A stretch of DNA of 33,031 nt from Oscillospiraceae bacterium (GTDB lineage Bacteria; Bacillota; Clostridia; Oscillospirales; Oscillospiraceae). The notes under the pieces are model-generated. The model searched no databases, was not told the origin of the DNA, and saw only the letters and a program-made list of their open reading frames with translations. Each line of letters begins with the position of its first letter. Position 1 is the stretch's first letter. The translations under genes and the position numbers were made by a program. The stretch covers positions 1-33,031 of the forward strand of contig JAFSIK010000078.1 in assembly GCA_017439805.1 (NCBI GenBank), given 5' to 3'. Of this stretch, positions 25,900 through 33,031 are shown in pieces.

Positions 25900-26901
25900 A
25901 TGCTTATCCTGGCTGTTGAGTCCTCCTGTGACGAGACCGCGGTCTCCCTTGTGGAGGACGGACGAAAGCTGATATGTGATAAAATACTCTCCCAGACCGA
26001 CCACGCCATCTACGGCGGCGTTGTGCCGGAAATTGCTTCCCGCCGTCATATTGAGGCGGTGGGCGGTCTTGCCGACCTGGCTCTGGAGGGAATTGACAAG
26101 AGCAAAATCGACGCCGTGGCGGCAACCTACGCACCGGGCCTTATCGGCGCGGTGCTTGTGGGATTGAACTTTGCCAAATCCGCCGCCTATTCTCTGGGAG
26201 TGCCCTTTATCCCGGTGCACCACATGCGCGGCCATATCGCCGCAAACTATCTGGCCTTCCCGGAGCTTGAGCCGCCCTTCGCCGCCCTTGTGGTATCCGG
26301 CGGGCACAGTCTTATCGTGGATGTGCGCGGCTACACCGACATGGAGGTCATCGGCACCACCCGGGACGATGCGGCTGGTGAGTGCTTTGACAAGGTGGCA
26401 AGAGTGCTGGGACTTGGTTACCCCGGTGGCGCGGCGCTGGACGCCTTGTCCAAAACCGGCGACGATAAAAAATATCCTCTGCCCCGGGCTCACGCCGGAG
26501 ACAGTCCCTTTGACACATCCTTCTCCGGCCTGAAAACGGCGGTGATAAATCTCATCCACAATTCCCGCCAGAAAGGCGAGGAACTGGACGAGGCATCTCT
26601 GGCGGCATCCTTTGCCGCGGCGGTGTCCGACGCGCTGGTGCCCCGGGCGGTGGAAGCGACGAAGATGCTTGGCTACAAAAAGCTTGCCGTCTGCGGCGGC
26701 GTTGCGGCAAATTCCCGTATACGCAGTGACCTGACCCGCCTGTGCGATGGAAACGGCATTGAAATATTTGCTCCGCCGCTGAAGCTCTGCGGCGATAACG
26801 GAGCCATGATTGCCTCTCAGGCCTATTACGAGTATATGGCCGGCAAGCGGGGCGGACTGGACTGCAACGCCTACGCCACCATGGCAATAAACAACGGATA
26901 A
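25900..26901 (+). CDS. tsaD: tRNA N6-adenosine threonylcarbamoyltransferase TsaD
   Basis: TsaD transfers the threonylcarbamoyl group to A37 of tRNAs reading ANN codons, giving the universal t6A modification, together with TsaB and TsaE. The 333-aa protein opens with ESSCDETAVSLV. It has the metal-binding H108-M-R-G-H112 within PVHHMRGH, and the C-terminal ASKH/actin-like elements VCGGVAANSRIR and CGDNGAMIA. The ATG directly follows the rimI stop. It is the last gene of a run reaching back to 12501 and is followed by a strong bidirectional terminator. tsaB and tsaE must be elsewhere in the genome. Confidence 0.97.
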   Translation: MLILAVESSCDETAVSLVEDGRKLICDKILSQTDHAIYGGVVPEIASRRHIEAVGGLADLALEGIDKSKIDAVAATYAPGLIGAVLVGLNFAKSAAYSLGVPFIPVHHMRGHIAANYLAFPELEPPFAALVVSGGHSLIVDVRGYTDMEVIGTTRDDAAGECFDKVARVLGLGYPGGAALDALSKTGDDKKYPLPRAHAGDSPFDTSFSGLKTAVINLIHNSRQKGEELDEASLAASFAAAVSDALVPRAVEATKMLGYKKLAVCGGVAANSRIRSDLTRLCDGNGIEIFAPPLKLCGDNGAMIASQAYYEYMAGKRGGLDCNAYATMAINNG

Positions 26902-26940
26902 AAAAATCCCCGCTTCATCGAAGCGGGGATTTCTGTTTTT
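26901..26940. terminator. Bidirectional terminator between tsaD and lysC
   Basis: The stem AAATCCCCGCTTC (26904-26916) pairs perfectly with GAAGCGGGGATTT (26920-26932) across a 3-nt loop. T-rich sequence follows on the plus strand, and the six A residues before the stem give U's on the minus strand. It lies exactly between two convergent operons. Confidence 0.95.
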
Positions 26941-26943
26941 ATC

Positions 26944-28158
26944 TTATACCAGGTTGAAGAACTTTCTGTGAATTACCTGCATGGCCTGGTCGGCGTACTG
27001 GTTTTCGATGAGGACGGAGACCTTGATCTCACTGGTGGAGATCATATGTATGTTGATCTCGGCCTCGTACAGAGCCTCAAACATGGTGGCTGCGATACCG
27101 GGGTTGTCGATCATGCCGGCACCTACAACGCTGACCTTTACCAGAGAGTCGCTGACGTGCAGCTCTTCAAATCCCAGGTCCAGCTTGTTGGCGTTGAGCA
27201 CCTCAACGGCCTTTTCCTTGTCGCCCTTGCAGATGGTGAAGCTGATGTCCTTAACGTCGCCCCGTCCGATGGACTGCAGAATGATGTCAACATTGATGGA
27301 GTTTCTGGACAGCAGGGCAAATACTCTGTAAGCTCTGCCGGGTTCGTCCTTAATGCCGGTGAGAGCGATTCTTACTACATTATCGTCCTTTGCGATACCG
27401 CTTACGTGAAGTTTTTCCATGTTGGTTACGACCTCCTTAACAATAGTGCCGGGTTTTCTTGAGAAACTGGAGAGAACCTCCAGATTGATGTGGTATCTTT
27501 TTGCCATTTCAACGCTGCGGTTATGCAGGACCTTAGCGCCCAGGGAAGCAAGCTCAAGCATATCGTCGTAGGGGATTTCGTCCAGCTTGACCGCGTCCTT
27601 TATGATGCGGGGGTCCGCGCTGTAAATACCGTCAACGTCGGTGTAAATCTGGCACAGGGAGGCCTTCAGCGATGCCGCCAGAGCAACAGCGGTGGTATCA
27701 CTGCCGCCGCGTCCCAGGGTGGTGATGCTTTCAAACTTGTTTATGCCCTGGAAACCGGCTACTATGACGATGTTTTTCTTATCCAGCTCGTTTCTGATGC
27801 GCTCGGGGTCTATGCGCACGATACGGGCGGAGCTGTGGTGGGAAGTGGTTTTTATGCCGGCCTGCCACCCGGTCAGAGAAATGACGGGGAAGCCCAGCCG
27901 CTCGATAGCCATGGCCAGCAGGGACATGGACATCTGCTCGCCGCAGGCCAGGTAAACGTCCATTTCGCGCTTGGAGGCATTGGGATTTATCTCCGCAGCC
28001 TTGGCGAGCATGTCGTCGGTGGTGTCGCCTTGGGCGGAAACCACAACGACCACGTCGTTGCCGGCGCTGTAAGTTTCAGTAATGATTTTTGCAACATTAA
28101 AAACTCTTTCGGCGTTGGCCACGGAGCTGCCGCCGAATTTTTGCACAATAAGAGCCAT
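26944..28158 (-). CDS. lysC: Aspartate kinase
   Basis: LysC phosphorylates aspartate, the first step toward lysine, threonine, methionine and diaminopimelate. The 404-aa protein starts MALIVQKFGGSSVAN, the family signature (K7-F-G-G-S-S12). Further kinase motifs are TLGRGGSDTTAVALAA and TDVDGIYSADPRI. The C-terminal part (about 260-404) has two ACT domains that normally bind the feedback inhibitor. GGIKDEPGRAYRVF and VSVVGAGMIDNPGIAATMFEAL mark them, so this is the single-function, allosteric form. AGGAGG lies upstream of the ATG. It is the last gene of the operon, 17 nt after hom. Which amino acid inhibits it cannot be said. Confidence 0.97.
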   Translation of the reverse strand: MALIVQKFGGSSVANAERVFNVAKIITETYSAGNDVVVVVSAQGDTTDDMLAKAAEINPNASKREMDVYLACGEQMSMSLLAMAIERLGFPVISLTGWQAGIKTTSHHSSARIVRIDPERIRNELDKKNIVIVAGFQGINKFESITTLGRGGSDTTAVALAASLKASLCQIYTDVDGIYSADPRIIKDAVKLDEIPYDDMLELASLGAKVLHNRSVEMAKRYHINLEVLSSFSRKPGTIVKEVVTNMEKLHVSGIAKDDNVVRIALTGIKDEPGRAYRVFALLSRNSINVDIILQSIGRGDVKDISFTICKGDKEKAVEVLNANKLDLGFEELHVSDSLVKVSVVGAGMIDNPGIAATMFEALYEAEINIHMISTSEIKVSVLIENQYADQAMQVIHRKFFNLV

Positions 28159-28175
28159 AGGGAAAAACCTCCTGA

Positions 28176-29390
28176 TTATTCAAATACCCTGATTGCCGTT
28201 TCGGCAAGCTCTCCCACGGCGGAGGTCAGCTGCGCCGCGGTCATGGGGTCGGTGATGTATGCGTTATAGGGGCTGTCCGGGCAGCAGATGGGCTGTTTTC
28301 CGGCGAAGACGGCGGGTACGCTGTCTTTTTCGGTGCGGACAAACCATTTGAAAGGCAGGTCATCGCTGCTTTCAAGACGCTCGGGAGCGCTGTCGTTCCA
28401 GCTTATGCCCTTGCGGTGTTCAACGTGCATGGCGCAGTCGATAACATCGCCCACAACGGCGCTGGCGGTGGGCAGACTGCCCGCACCGGGGCCGTAGAAC
28501 ATTACCTCGCCCACGGCGTTGCCGCGAACGGTAATGGCGTTGAAAACGTCGTCAACGGTGGAAAGGGCGTTGCTTACGGGAACGAGGGAGGGAGCAACAA
28601 AGGCGCAGACCTTGCCCTTTTCCGTGGCGATTGCACGGCCTACAAGCTTGATTTTGTATCCGGCGGCCATGGCAAGAGCCATATCGTCAAGTGTGATTTT
28701 GGTAATACCCTCGCAGCTGATGCCCTCGGGATAGATGTGGTTGCCGAAAGCAAGAGTGCCAAGAATGCAGATTTTTCTGCAGGCATCGTGTCCCTGAATG
28801 TCGGCAGTGGGGTCGGCCTCCGCATAGCCCAGAGCCTGAGCCTGCTTCAAAGCCTCGTCAAAACCAAGACCCTCACGCTGCATCTTAGTAAGGATAAAGT
28901 TCGTGGTGCCGTTTAAAATGCCGCAGACCTCGCTTACCCGGTTGCCGCTGAGGCACTGCATCAGAGGACGCAGCACGGGGATACCGCCGCCAACGCTGGC
29001 CTCGAACATATAGTTGACTTTCTTTTCCTTGGCGATGGAGAGCAGCTCATAGCCATGCTTTGCCACCAGTTCCTTGTTGCTGGTAACAAGACTCTTACCG
29101 GCGGAAAGGGCGCGTTTGGAAAATTCATAGGCGATTTTCGCGCCGCCGATGGTTTCCACAACGATATCCACATCGGGATCGTTTTCAATAACGGCAAAGT
29201 CGTGTACAACTTTATCGGCATAAGGACTGTCGGGGAAGTCACGCACGTCAAGGATGTATTTAAGCTCCACAGGGCGACCGACCTTGGCCTTGACCAGATC
29301 GGCGTTCATATCCAGCACCTGAGCAACACCGCTGCCCACGATGCCGAAACCCATTATAGCAACATTGATCTTCTCTTTCAATATGTTCAC
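28176..29390 (-). CDS. hom: Homoserine dehydrogenase
   Basis: Hom reduces aspartate semialdehyde to homoserine with NAD(P)H, the branch leading to threonine and methionine. The Rossmann loop is G14-F-G-I-V-G-S-G21. Other signatures are TSNKE (103-107), the substrate motif ILNGTTNFIL (158-167), and the catalytic pair D202/K206 in GHDACRK. At 404 aa it is about 30 residues shorter than the classical form with a C-terminal ACT domain. The tail (about 346-404, FKWFVRTEKDSVPAVFAG) lacks the D-x-P-G-V-L-A core, so the ACT domain looks degenerate. The GTG start overlaps the stop of the ACT-domain gene (GTGA), indicating coupled translation; no strong ribosome binding site is visible. Confidence 0.96.
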   Translation of the reverse strand: MNILKEKINVAIMGFGIVGSGVAQVLDMNADLVKAKVGRPVELKYILDVRDFPDSPYADKVVHDFAVIENDPDVDIVVETIGGAKIAYEFSKRALSAGKSLVTSNKELVAKHGYELLSIAKEKKVNYMFEASVGGGIPVLRPLMQCLSGNRVSEVCGILNGTTNFILTKMQREGLGFDEALKQAQALGYAEADPTADIQGHDACRKICILGTLAFGNHIYPEGISCEGITKITLDDMALAMAAGYKIKLVGRAIATEKGKVCAFVAPSLVPVSNALSTVDDVFNAITVRGNAVGEVMFYGPGAGSLPTASAVVGDVIDCAMHVEHRKGISWNDSAPERLESSDDLPFKWFVRTEKDSVPAVFAGKQPICCPDSPYNAYITDPMTAAQLTSAVGELAETAIRVFE

Positions 29391-29827
29391 CCCGCTAAAA
29401 CGTTAAGTTTGATAACTCCGGGCACCTTGCCCATTTCCTTTAAAAAGTCTTCCATACTCATCACCATACCGCCGGTCTGGGCGCTGATGGTGACAACGGC
29501 ACGCCCGTCAGAGGGCACGCTCTGGTTGATGGTGAGAATATTGGCGCCAACCTCGGCAAAAGCATTGAGCACGGCGGAAAGAGTGCCCTTGATATCCTTG
29601 AGCAGTACGCTGAAGGTGACAACTCTGCCGGATATCATGTCCTGGAAAGGGGAGATGGAATCCTTGTATTTATAAAAGGAGCTGCGGCTGATGTCCGCGA
29701 TTGCGATAGCCTCGCTGACGGTTCTTGCCTCGCCCGTTTCAAGAAGAGTTTTTGCCTGAATGACCTTTAAAAATATCTCCGGAAGGGCGGAAGTTTCTAT
29801 CAGATAATACTTGGCAAGCTGCTCCAT
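29387..29827 (-). CDS. ACT-domain protein of the UPF0735/PheB family
   Basis: A 146-aa protein of the family known as PheB in Bacillus. The N-terminal half has a helix-turn-helix-like segment, TVSEAIAIADISRSSFYKYKDSI (about 36-58). The C-terminal half is an ACT domain: VVTFSVLLKDIKGTLSAVLNAFAEVGANILTINQ (about 69-102). ACT domains usually bind amino acids. The family commonly sits upstream of hom, as here, and its molecular role is not established. A regulator of the threonine branch or of hom activity is plausible. AGGAGG lies 8 nt before the ATG. It is the first gene of the three-gene operon. Confidence 0.92.
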   Translation of the reverse strand: MEQLAKYYLIETSALPEIFLKVIQAKTLLETGEARTVSEAIAIADISRSSFYKYKDSISPFQDMISGRVVTFSVLLKDIKGTLSAVLNAFAEVGANILTINQSVPSDGRAVVTISAQTGGMVMSMEDFLKEMGKVPGVIKLNVLAG

Positions 29828-29868
29828 GTATATCGCCTCCTACTGACAAATGTTTTTCTATGCCGTAT

Positions 29869-29897
29869 ATATTACCACAGGCGGACAGTTTATGCAA
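29869..29897 (-). promoter_or_regulatory. Promoter of the ACT-hom-lysC operon
   Basis: On the minus strand TTGCAT (29897-29892) and TAATAT (29874-29869) are separated by exactly 17 nt. The leader would be about 35 nt, too short for a lysine riboswitch or T-box, and none is seen. Confidence 0.6.
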
Positions 29898-29910
29898 CTG
29901 AAAAAATACC

Positions 29911-29939
29911 TTAATTTTTGCTCCGCACCGTGGTATAAT
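29911..29939 (+). promoter_or_regulatory. Promoter of the phosphoesterase gene
   Basis: TATAAT at 29934-29939 is preceded by TGG, giving an extended -10 (TG at 29931-29932). The -35 (TTAATT, 29911-29916, spacer 17) is poor, consistent with an extended -10 promoter. It is divergent from the ACT-hom-lysC promoter. Confidence 0.6.
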
Positions 29940-29956
29940 ATGGGAGAGGTGTACAA

Positions 29957-30796
29957 ATGAAAGGTAAGAAGAAGCTTATAATACCCGCTGCTGCGGTGCT
30001 TGCCCTGATAGCATGGTTTGTTATAATGAATTTTATCCCCCACAGGCCGGTTTACACAGCTGCCCTGCCGGGGCTGCCGGCGGAGCTGGAGGGATTTAAA
30101 ATAGTGCAGATTTCAGACCTGCACGGAGCAAGCCTGGGTAAAGACAACTCACGCCTTGTAAATATGGTGGAGCGTTCGAAGCCCGACGCAATCGCCATTA
30201 CCGGCGACATACTGCACAGTGCAGATCAGCTTGAAACGGCGGAAAAACTTATAAAGCAGCTTACGCCGATGGCGCCGGTGTATTACGTCACCGGAAACCA
30301 CGAATGGGCGTCGGGACAGGCGGCAAACGTAAAGGAAGCGGTTGCCCGCGCCGGAGGAATTGCTCTTTCAAATGAGTTTGTGTTTCTCGGGTCAGACAGC
30401 GGCGGCCTTGTCATTGCCGGCTGCGACGACCCCAACGGCTACGCCGACCAGAAAACCCCGCAGGAGCTTATTGCGGAAATAAAGGCGGTACACCCCGATT
30501 CGCCGATAGTTATGCTCTATCACCGAAATCACGGACTGGAAAAGCTCTCCGGCGCTCACGCGGTGCTCTGCGGCCACGGACACGGCTCGCCCATAAACGC
30601 CCACAGTGAAATTTTCCGGGCACTGCTTACGGGCCAGCGGGGGGAGGGCAACCTCATTGACTGGGAAACATACCGCAGCGGAATGTATGACCTTGGCGGC
30701 ATGGATATCTGTGTCAGCCGCGGCATCGGATGCAGTATAATACCCCTGCGCGTTACCTGGATGCACCTGCCCACTTTAATGCTTACAACAGATTAA
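29957..30796 (+). CDS. Membrane-anchored calcineurin-like metallophosphoesterase
   Basis: A 279-aa phosphoesterase with an N-terminal signal anchor (hydrophobic 7-26), so the catalytic domain should face outside. The two-metal site reads D54-L-H56, G83-D84, G113-N-H115-E, then H189 or H192 in LYHRNH, and G206-H-G-H209. This resembles the YkuE/YaeI group of phosphoesterases. Two motifs depart from the usual form: GHGHGSPI in place of GHTHGGQ, and YHRNH where many relatives have SHNP-like sequence. The ending MDICVSRGIGCSIIPLRV is typical of that group. GAGAGGTG precedes the ATG. A HAD phosphatase follows 14 nt later. The substrate is unknown; UDP-sugar lipids and wall glycolipids are possibilities from related proteins. 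Confidence 0.9.
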   Translation: MKGKKKLIIPAAAVLALIAWFVIMNFIPHRPVYTAALPGLPAELEGFKIVQISDLHGASLGKDNSRLVNMVERSKPDAIAITGDILHSADQLETAEKLIKQLTPMAPVYYVTGNHEWASGQAANVKEAVARAGGIALSNEFVFLGSDSGGLVIAGCDDPNGYADQKTPQELIAEIKAVHPDSPIVMLYHRNHGLEKLSGAHAVLCGHGHGSPINAHSEIFRALLTGQRGEGNLIDWETYRSGMYDLGGMDICVSRGIGCSIIPLRVTWMHLPTLMLTTD

Positions 30797-30810
30797 ACGG
30801 GAGATAAGAA

Positions 30811-31434
30811 ATGCTGTTTTTCGACCTTGACGGAACCATTACAGATACAAATATGCTCTGGCTGGACGTGGACAAGGACTTTCTTGGACGCCGGGGTCTG
30901 CCGTACACGAGCGAGTATCAGCAAAAAATTGCCCACTGCATATTCAATACCGCCGCAACCTATACCAAGGAACTTTTTTCTCTGCCCGAAAGCGAGGAAG
31001 AGATAAAAGCCGAGTGGATGGAGCTTGCTCATAAACACTATAAAACCGCCGCGCTGAAACCTCATGCGGAAGAATACCTGCGCCTGCTTCACGGCAAAGG
31101 TCACCGTCTGGGTATAATTACCGCATGTATGCCGGAACTTCTTGAAACGGTGCTTAAAAACCGCGGCATATACGACCTTTTTGAAATCATCGTCTACACC
31201 AATGAACTGGGATATGAAAAACGCCGTCCCGAGCCTTATTTGTTTGCCGCGGAGAAGGCAGGAGTGGAAATTTTCGACTGCGTAATGTTTGAGGACTCTC
31301 CCGTGGCGGCGGCCGGCGCCGTGGAGGCGGGAATGAAGGTTGTGGGCGTTTACGACGGATACTACGCCCCCCGCAGAGCCGAGATGGAGAGTATCTGCCA
31401 TAAGTACATAGAGAGTTTTTCCGAACTGATGTAA
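30811..31434 (+). CDS. HAD-superfamily hydrolase, phosphoglycolate-phosphatase-like
   Basis: A 207-aa HAD phosphatase of subfamily I with a helical cap. Motif I is D5-L-D7-G-T9, with D5 the likely nucleophile. Motif II is T104 in IITACMP, motif III K137 in KRRPEPYLF, and motif IV E161-D162 in FEDSPVAAAGAVEAGMKVVGV. This pattern fits phosphoglycolate phosphatase, beta-phosphoglucomutase and similar sugar-phosphate enzymes; the exact substrate cannot be assigned. GGGAGA lies 7 nt before the ATG. It is cotranscribed with the upstream phosphoesterase and ends inside the terminator stem. Confidence 0.9.
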   Translation: MLFFDLDGTITDTNMLWLDVDKDFLGRRGLPYTSEYQQKIAHCIFNTAATYTKELFSLPESEEEIKAEWMELAHKHYKTAALKPHAEEYLRLLHGKGHRLGIITACMPELLETVLKNRGIYDLFEIIVYTNELGYEKRRPEPYLFAAEKAGVEIFDCVMFEDSPVAAAGAVEAGMKVVGVYDGYYAPRRAEMESICHKYIESFSELM

Positions 31435-31471
31435 AACAAATCCCCGGCGCGTGCGCGCCGGGGATTTGTTT
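31434..31471. terminator. Bidirectional terminator between the HAD and MATE genes
   Basis: A 17-bp perfect inverted repeat, 31434-31450 with 31455-31471, has a GC-rich core CCCCGGCGC, AT-rich ends and a GTGC loop. The AT-rich arms give the weak tail needed in both directions. It overlaps the HAD stop codon and touches the MATE stop codon. Confidence 0.93.
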
Positions 31472-32822
31472 ACACAGTAACGTTTTTGACCCACTTTTTG
31501 CCGAGCCACCGCCAAATACAGGGACCAAGCTTCAAAAGCTCATCTATCATCAGTATGCAGAAAACCACCCTGACCGGTGCATGGAACAGGAAGGCCGCGA
31601 TTGCGCCGAAAAGCACTCCGCCGAACCACAAAACGCCCACGTCCAGAATAAGACCGATTTTCGTGTCGCCGCCGGAGCGAAGTATACCCACGATTATGGT
31701 GCAGGTGAAGCTCTGTAAAAGAATGCTGATGGATACGATTATCAGCATAAAGGACAGATACTCCCGGCTTTCCGCCGAAAGATTCTGGGTATTTGCCATA
31801 ATGGGTCCCCGGGCGATAATAACGATGCCCGCGCCGATAATTCCCGCTATAAGCGACAGGAACATCAGCCTCTTGCTGTTGATCCAGGCCTCCTGCAAAT
31901 TGCCCCGGCCAAGATCGTTACCCAGCACCACCGCCGTGGCGTTTGCCACCCCCAGACACAGAACCATCGCCAGCTGTCGGGTTACGGATACCACGGAGAA
32001 GGCGCCGGAAACGGCACTGCCCAGTTGACCCAGAATTGCGCTGCAGGCCGCCATACCGGCGCTCCAGAGCACTTCGTTTATGATGACCGGCAGGGAGTAA
32101 TTGAGAAAATCACGACCCAGTTTGCTGTCGCGCACACGGATGTCCTTCAGGAACTTGAATTTGAAAACAGGGTTTAATTTTTTGTTGTATATGAGCACCA
32201 TTACCGTTTCGCACACGCGGGCGATAAGGGTACCGACAGCGGCGCCGGTGACGCCCAGAGCAGGCAGACCCAGCTTGCCGTTTATCAGAACATAATTGCA
32301 GCCGATGTTTATAAACAGGGAAGCGATGTAAATTATTGTGCTGACCTTTACCCTCTGCAGGCTTCGCATAAGGCAGAGATATGTCATCGTGATGCTGGTA
32401 AAGCAAAAGGAAATGCTTAAAATGCGCAGATAATCCGTGCCCTCGGCAATTACACGGGCGTCGGATGAGAACACCTTCATTATCTGCCCGGCGAAGATAA
32501 AGCACAAAACAAAGCAGCAAAAGCTTATTATAAAGGCAGAGCGCATGGCTATGCCCAGAGTGCGCTTAATGGAGTCAAGGTCCTGCTTGCCCCAGAACTG
32601 GGCGGTGAGCACCACCATACCCGAGGCCAGACCGAAAAAAGCCAGATTGATAATAAAAGGTATCTGACCGCCAAGGTTTGCCGCGCTCAGCGCCACCTCG
32701 CCCAGAGGCTTCAGCATTATAACGTCGGCTATCTGCACAGCGGCGTTTATTAAATTCTGTATCGCCAGGGGGATTATGAGAAACAGTGCACGGCGGTAAA
32801 AATCACTTTTGGAAACTTTCAC
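31470..32822 (-). CDS. MATE-family multidrug/toxin exporter
   Basis: A polytopic membrane protein of about 450 aa with roughly twelve helices in two related halves, as in MatE/NorM exporters that expel organic cations or metabolites against sodium or protons. The N-terminal half starts with IPLAIQNLINAAVQIADVIMLKPLGEVALSAANLG, the standard MATE helix 1-2 pattern, and a related pattern recurs near residue 250 (LPVIINEVLWSAGMAACSAIL). I start at GTG 32822 because GGGAG lies 8 nt upstream. A TTG at 32843 lies before that ribosome binding site and would waste it. No clear promoter was found. The substrate is unknown. Confidence 0.93.
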   Translation of the reverse strand: MKVSKSDFYRRALFLIIPLAIQNLINAAVQIADVIMLKPLGEVALSAANLGGQIPFIINLAFFGLASGMVVLTAQFWGKQDLDSIKRTLGIAMRSAFIISFCCFVLCFIFAGQIMKVFSSDARVIAEGTDYLRILSISFCFTSITMTYLCLMRSLQRVKVSTIIYIASLFINIGCNYVLINGKLGLPALGVTGAAVGTLIARVCETVMVLIYNKKLNPVFKFKFLKDIRVRDSKLGRDFLNYSLPVIINEVLWSAGMAACSAILGQLGSAVSGAFSVVSVTRQLAMVLCLGVANATAVVLGNDLGRGNLQEAWINSKRLMFLSLIAGIIGAGIVIIARGPIMANTQNLSAESREYLSFMLIIVSISILLQSFTCTIIVGILRSGGDTKIGLILDVGVLWFGGVLFGAIAAFLFHAPVRVVFCILMIDELLKLGPCIWRWLGKKWVKNVTV

Positions 32823-32879
32823 TTTTTTATCTCCCGAAAACAAACTTCATACATACTAACACAAACCGGAATAAAATAA

Positions 32880-32900
32880 AAGCCCCCCAAGGGCGGCCTC
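32880..32900 (-). terminator. Possible weak minus-strand terminator
   Basis: On the minus strand GGCCGCCC - TT - GGGGGGC is followed by TTTTATTTTATT. The stem has a G/G mismatch and a tight loop, so it is uncertain. It lies between the stronger hairpin to the right and the MATE gene. Confidence 0.35.
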
Positions 32901-32951
32901 ACACAGGGATTTATACGCTCCAAACCGGATCTTTTTCCGCAATTCTTCGTT

Positions 32952-32990
32952 AAAAAGCCACGGCAGGCGTCAGCCTTGCCGTGGCTTTTT
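32952..32990. terminator. Strong hairpin terminator at the right edge
   Basis: AAAAAGCCACGGCAGGC (52-68 of 32,9xx) pairs with GCCTTGCCGTGGCTTTTT (32973-32990) across GTCA, with one bulged base. T-runs are present on both strands. It probably ends a transcript coming from beyond the right edge on the minus strand, or one entering from the plus side. No complete gene is present to assign it to. Confidence 0.8.
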
Positions 32991-33031
32991 GTCTTGTCCT
33001 GCGAAAAAATCTCTCGCTTTGGAGTGCAGGG

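Larger units (their letters stand above)
32823..33031. other. Non-coding right edge
   Basis: These 209 bases upstream of the MATE gene hold two hairpins and no gene I can support. The minus strand happens to be open for 70 codons from the edge up to a TGA that overlaps the MATE GTG, but it runs through both hairpins and resembles no family I know. Confidence 0.5.

Noticed and set aside
29828-29956. Lysine riboswitch or T-box ahead of the ACT-hom-lysC operon
   Set aside because: The leader is only about 35 nt and lacks any conserved box or terminator.
32823-32843. TTG start for the MATE exporter
   Set aside because: It lies upstream of the only ribosome binding site, which is correctly spaced for the GTG at 32822.

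Overview
The window looks like ordinary chromosome from a Clostridia-class Firmicute, probably an Oscillospiraceae/Ruminococcaceae-type anaerobe of moderate GC content. Pointers are HprK, WhiA, the short Gram-positive CysE next to CysS, YqhQ-type DUF1385, the UPF0735/PheB ACT protein next to homoserine dehydrogenase, strong AGGAGG-type ribosome binding sites, and promoters close to TTGACA-17-TATAAT. The family and genus are inference. No phage, transposase, CRISPR array or other sign of recent transfer was seen.

Layout. 1-140: tRNA-Ala(GGC) on the minus strand with its promoter and terminator. 499-4083: a TRAP-TAXI transporter operon (binding lipoprotein, DUF1850 lipoprotein, fused permease) closed by a terminator. 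4190-12408: an operon from a perfect promoter, hprK - ROK sugar kinase - murB - rapZ - whiA - dnaE, mixing carbon-status sensing, wall precursor synthesis and replication. 12409-26901: a second long co-directional run with its own promoter and no visible internal terminator: a lipoprotein of unknown function, an OmpR-family regulator and histidine kinase, DUF1385 protein, prmC, recA, recX, rimO, cysE, cysS, polA, rimI and tsaD. A bidirectional terminator separates this run from the convergent minus-strand operon ACT protein - hom - lysC (29827-26944). Divergent from that operon, a metallophosphoesterase and a HAD phosphatase (29957-31434) run to another bidirectional terminator, beyond which a MATE-family exporter lies on the minus strand (32822-31470). 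The right edge holds hairpins but no gene I can support.

How the genes fit together. The first operon imports an unknown small, probably anionic, solute. HprK and the ROK kinase both respond to sugar phosphorylation state, and RapZ is a nucleotide-binding signalling protein. dnaE and polA supply replication and repair; by motif, DnaE keeps a complete PHP metal site while PolA has lost its proofreading site. RecA/RecX, PrmC/RimO/RimI (translation-factor and ribosomal-protein modification), TsaD (tRNA t6A) and CysS are housekeeping. Hom and LysC frame the aspartate pathway.

The least explained parts are the lipoprotein plus two-component system at 12501-16044, the operator-like dyads at 298-340, 4176-4202 and 17796-17815, and the hairpins at the right edge. 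I did not find a clearly new large system. These are leads, not discoveries.
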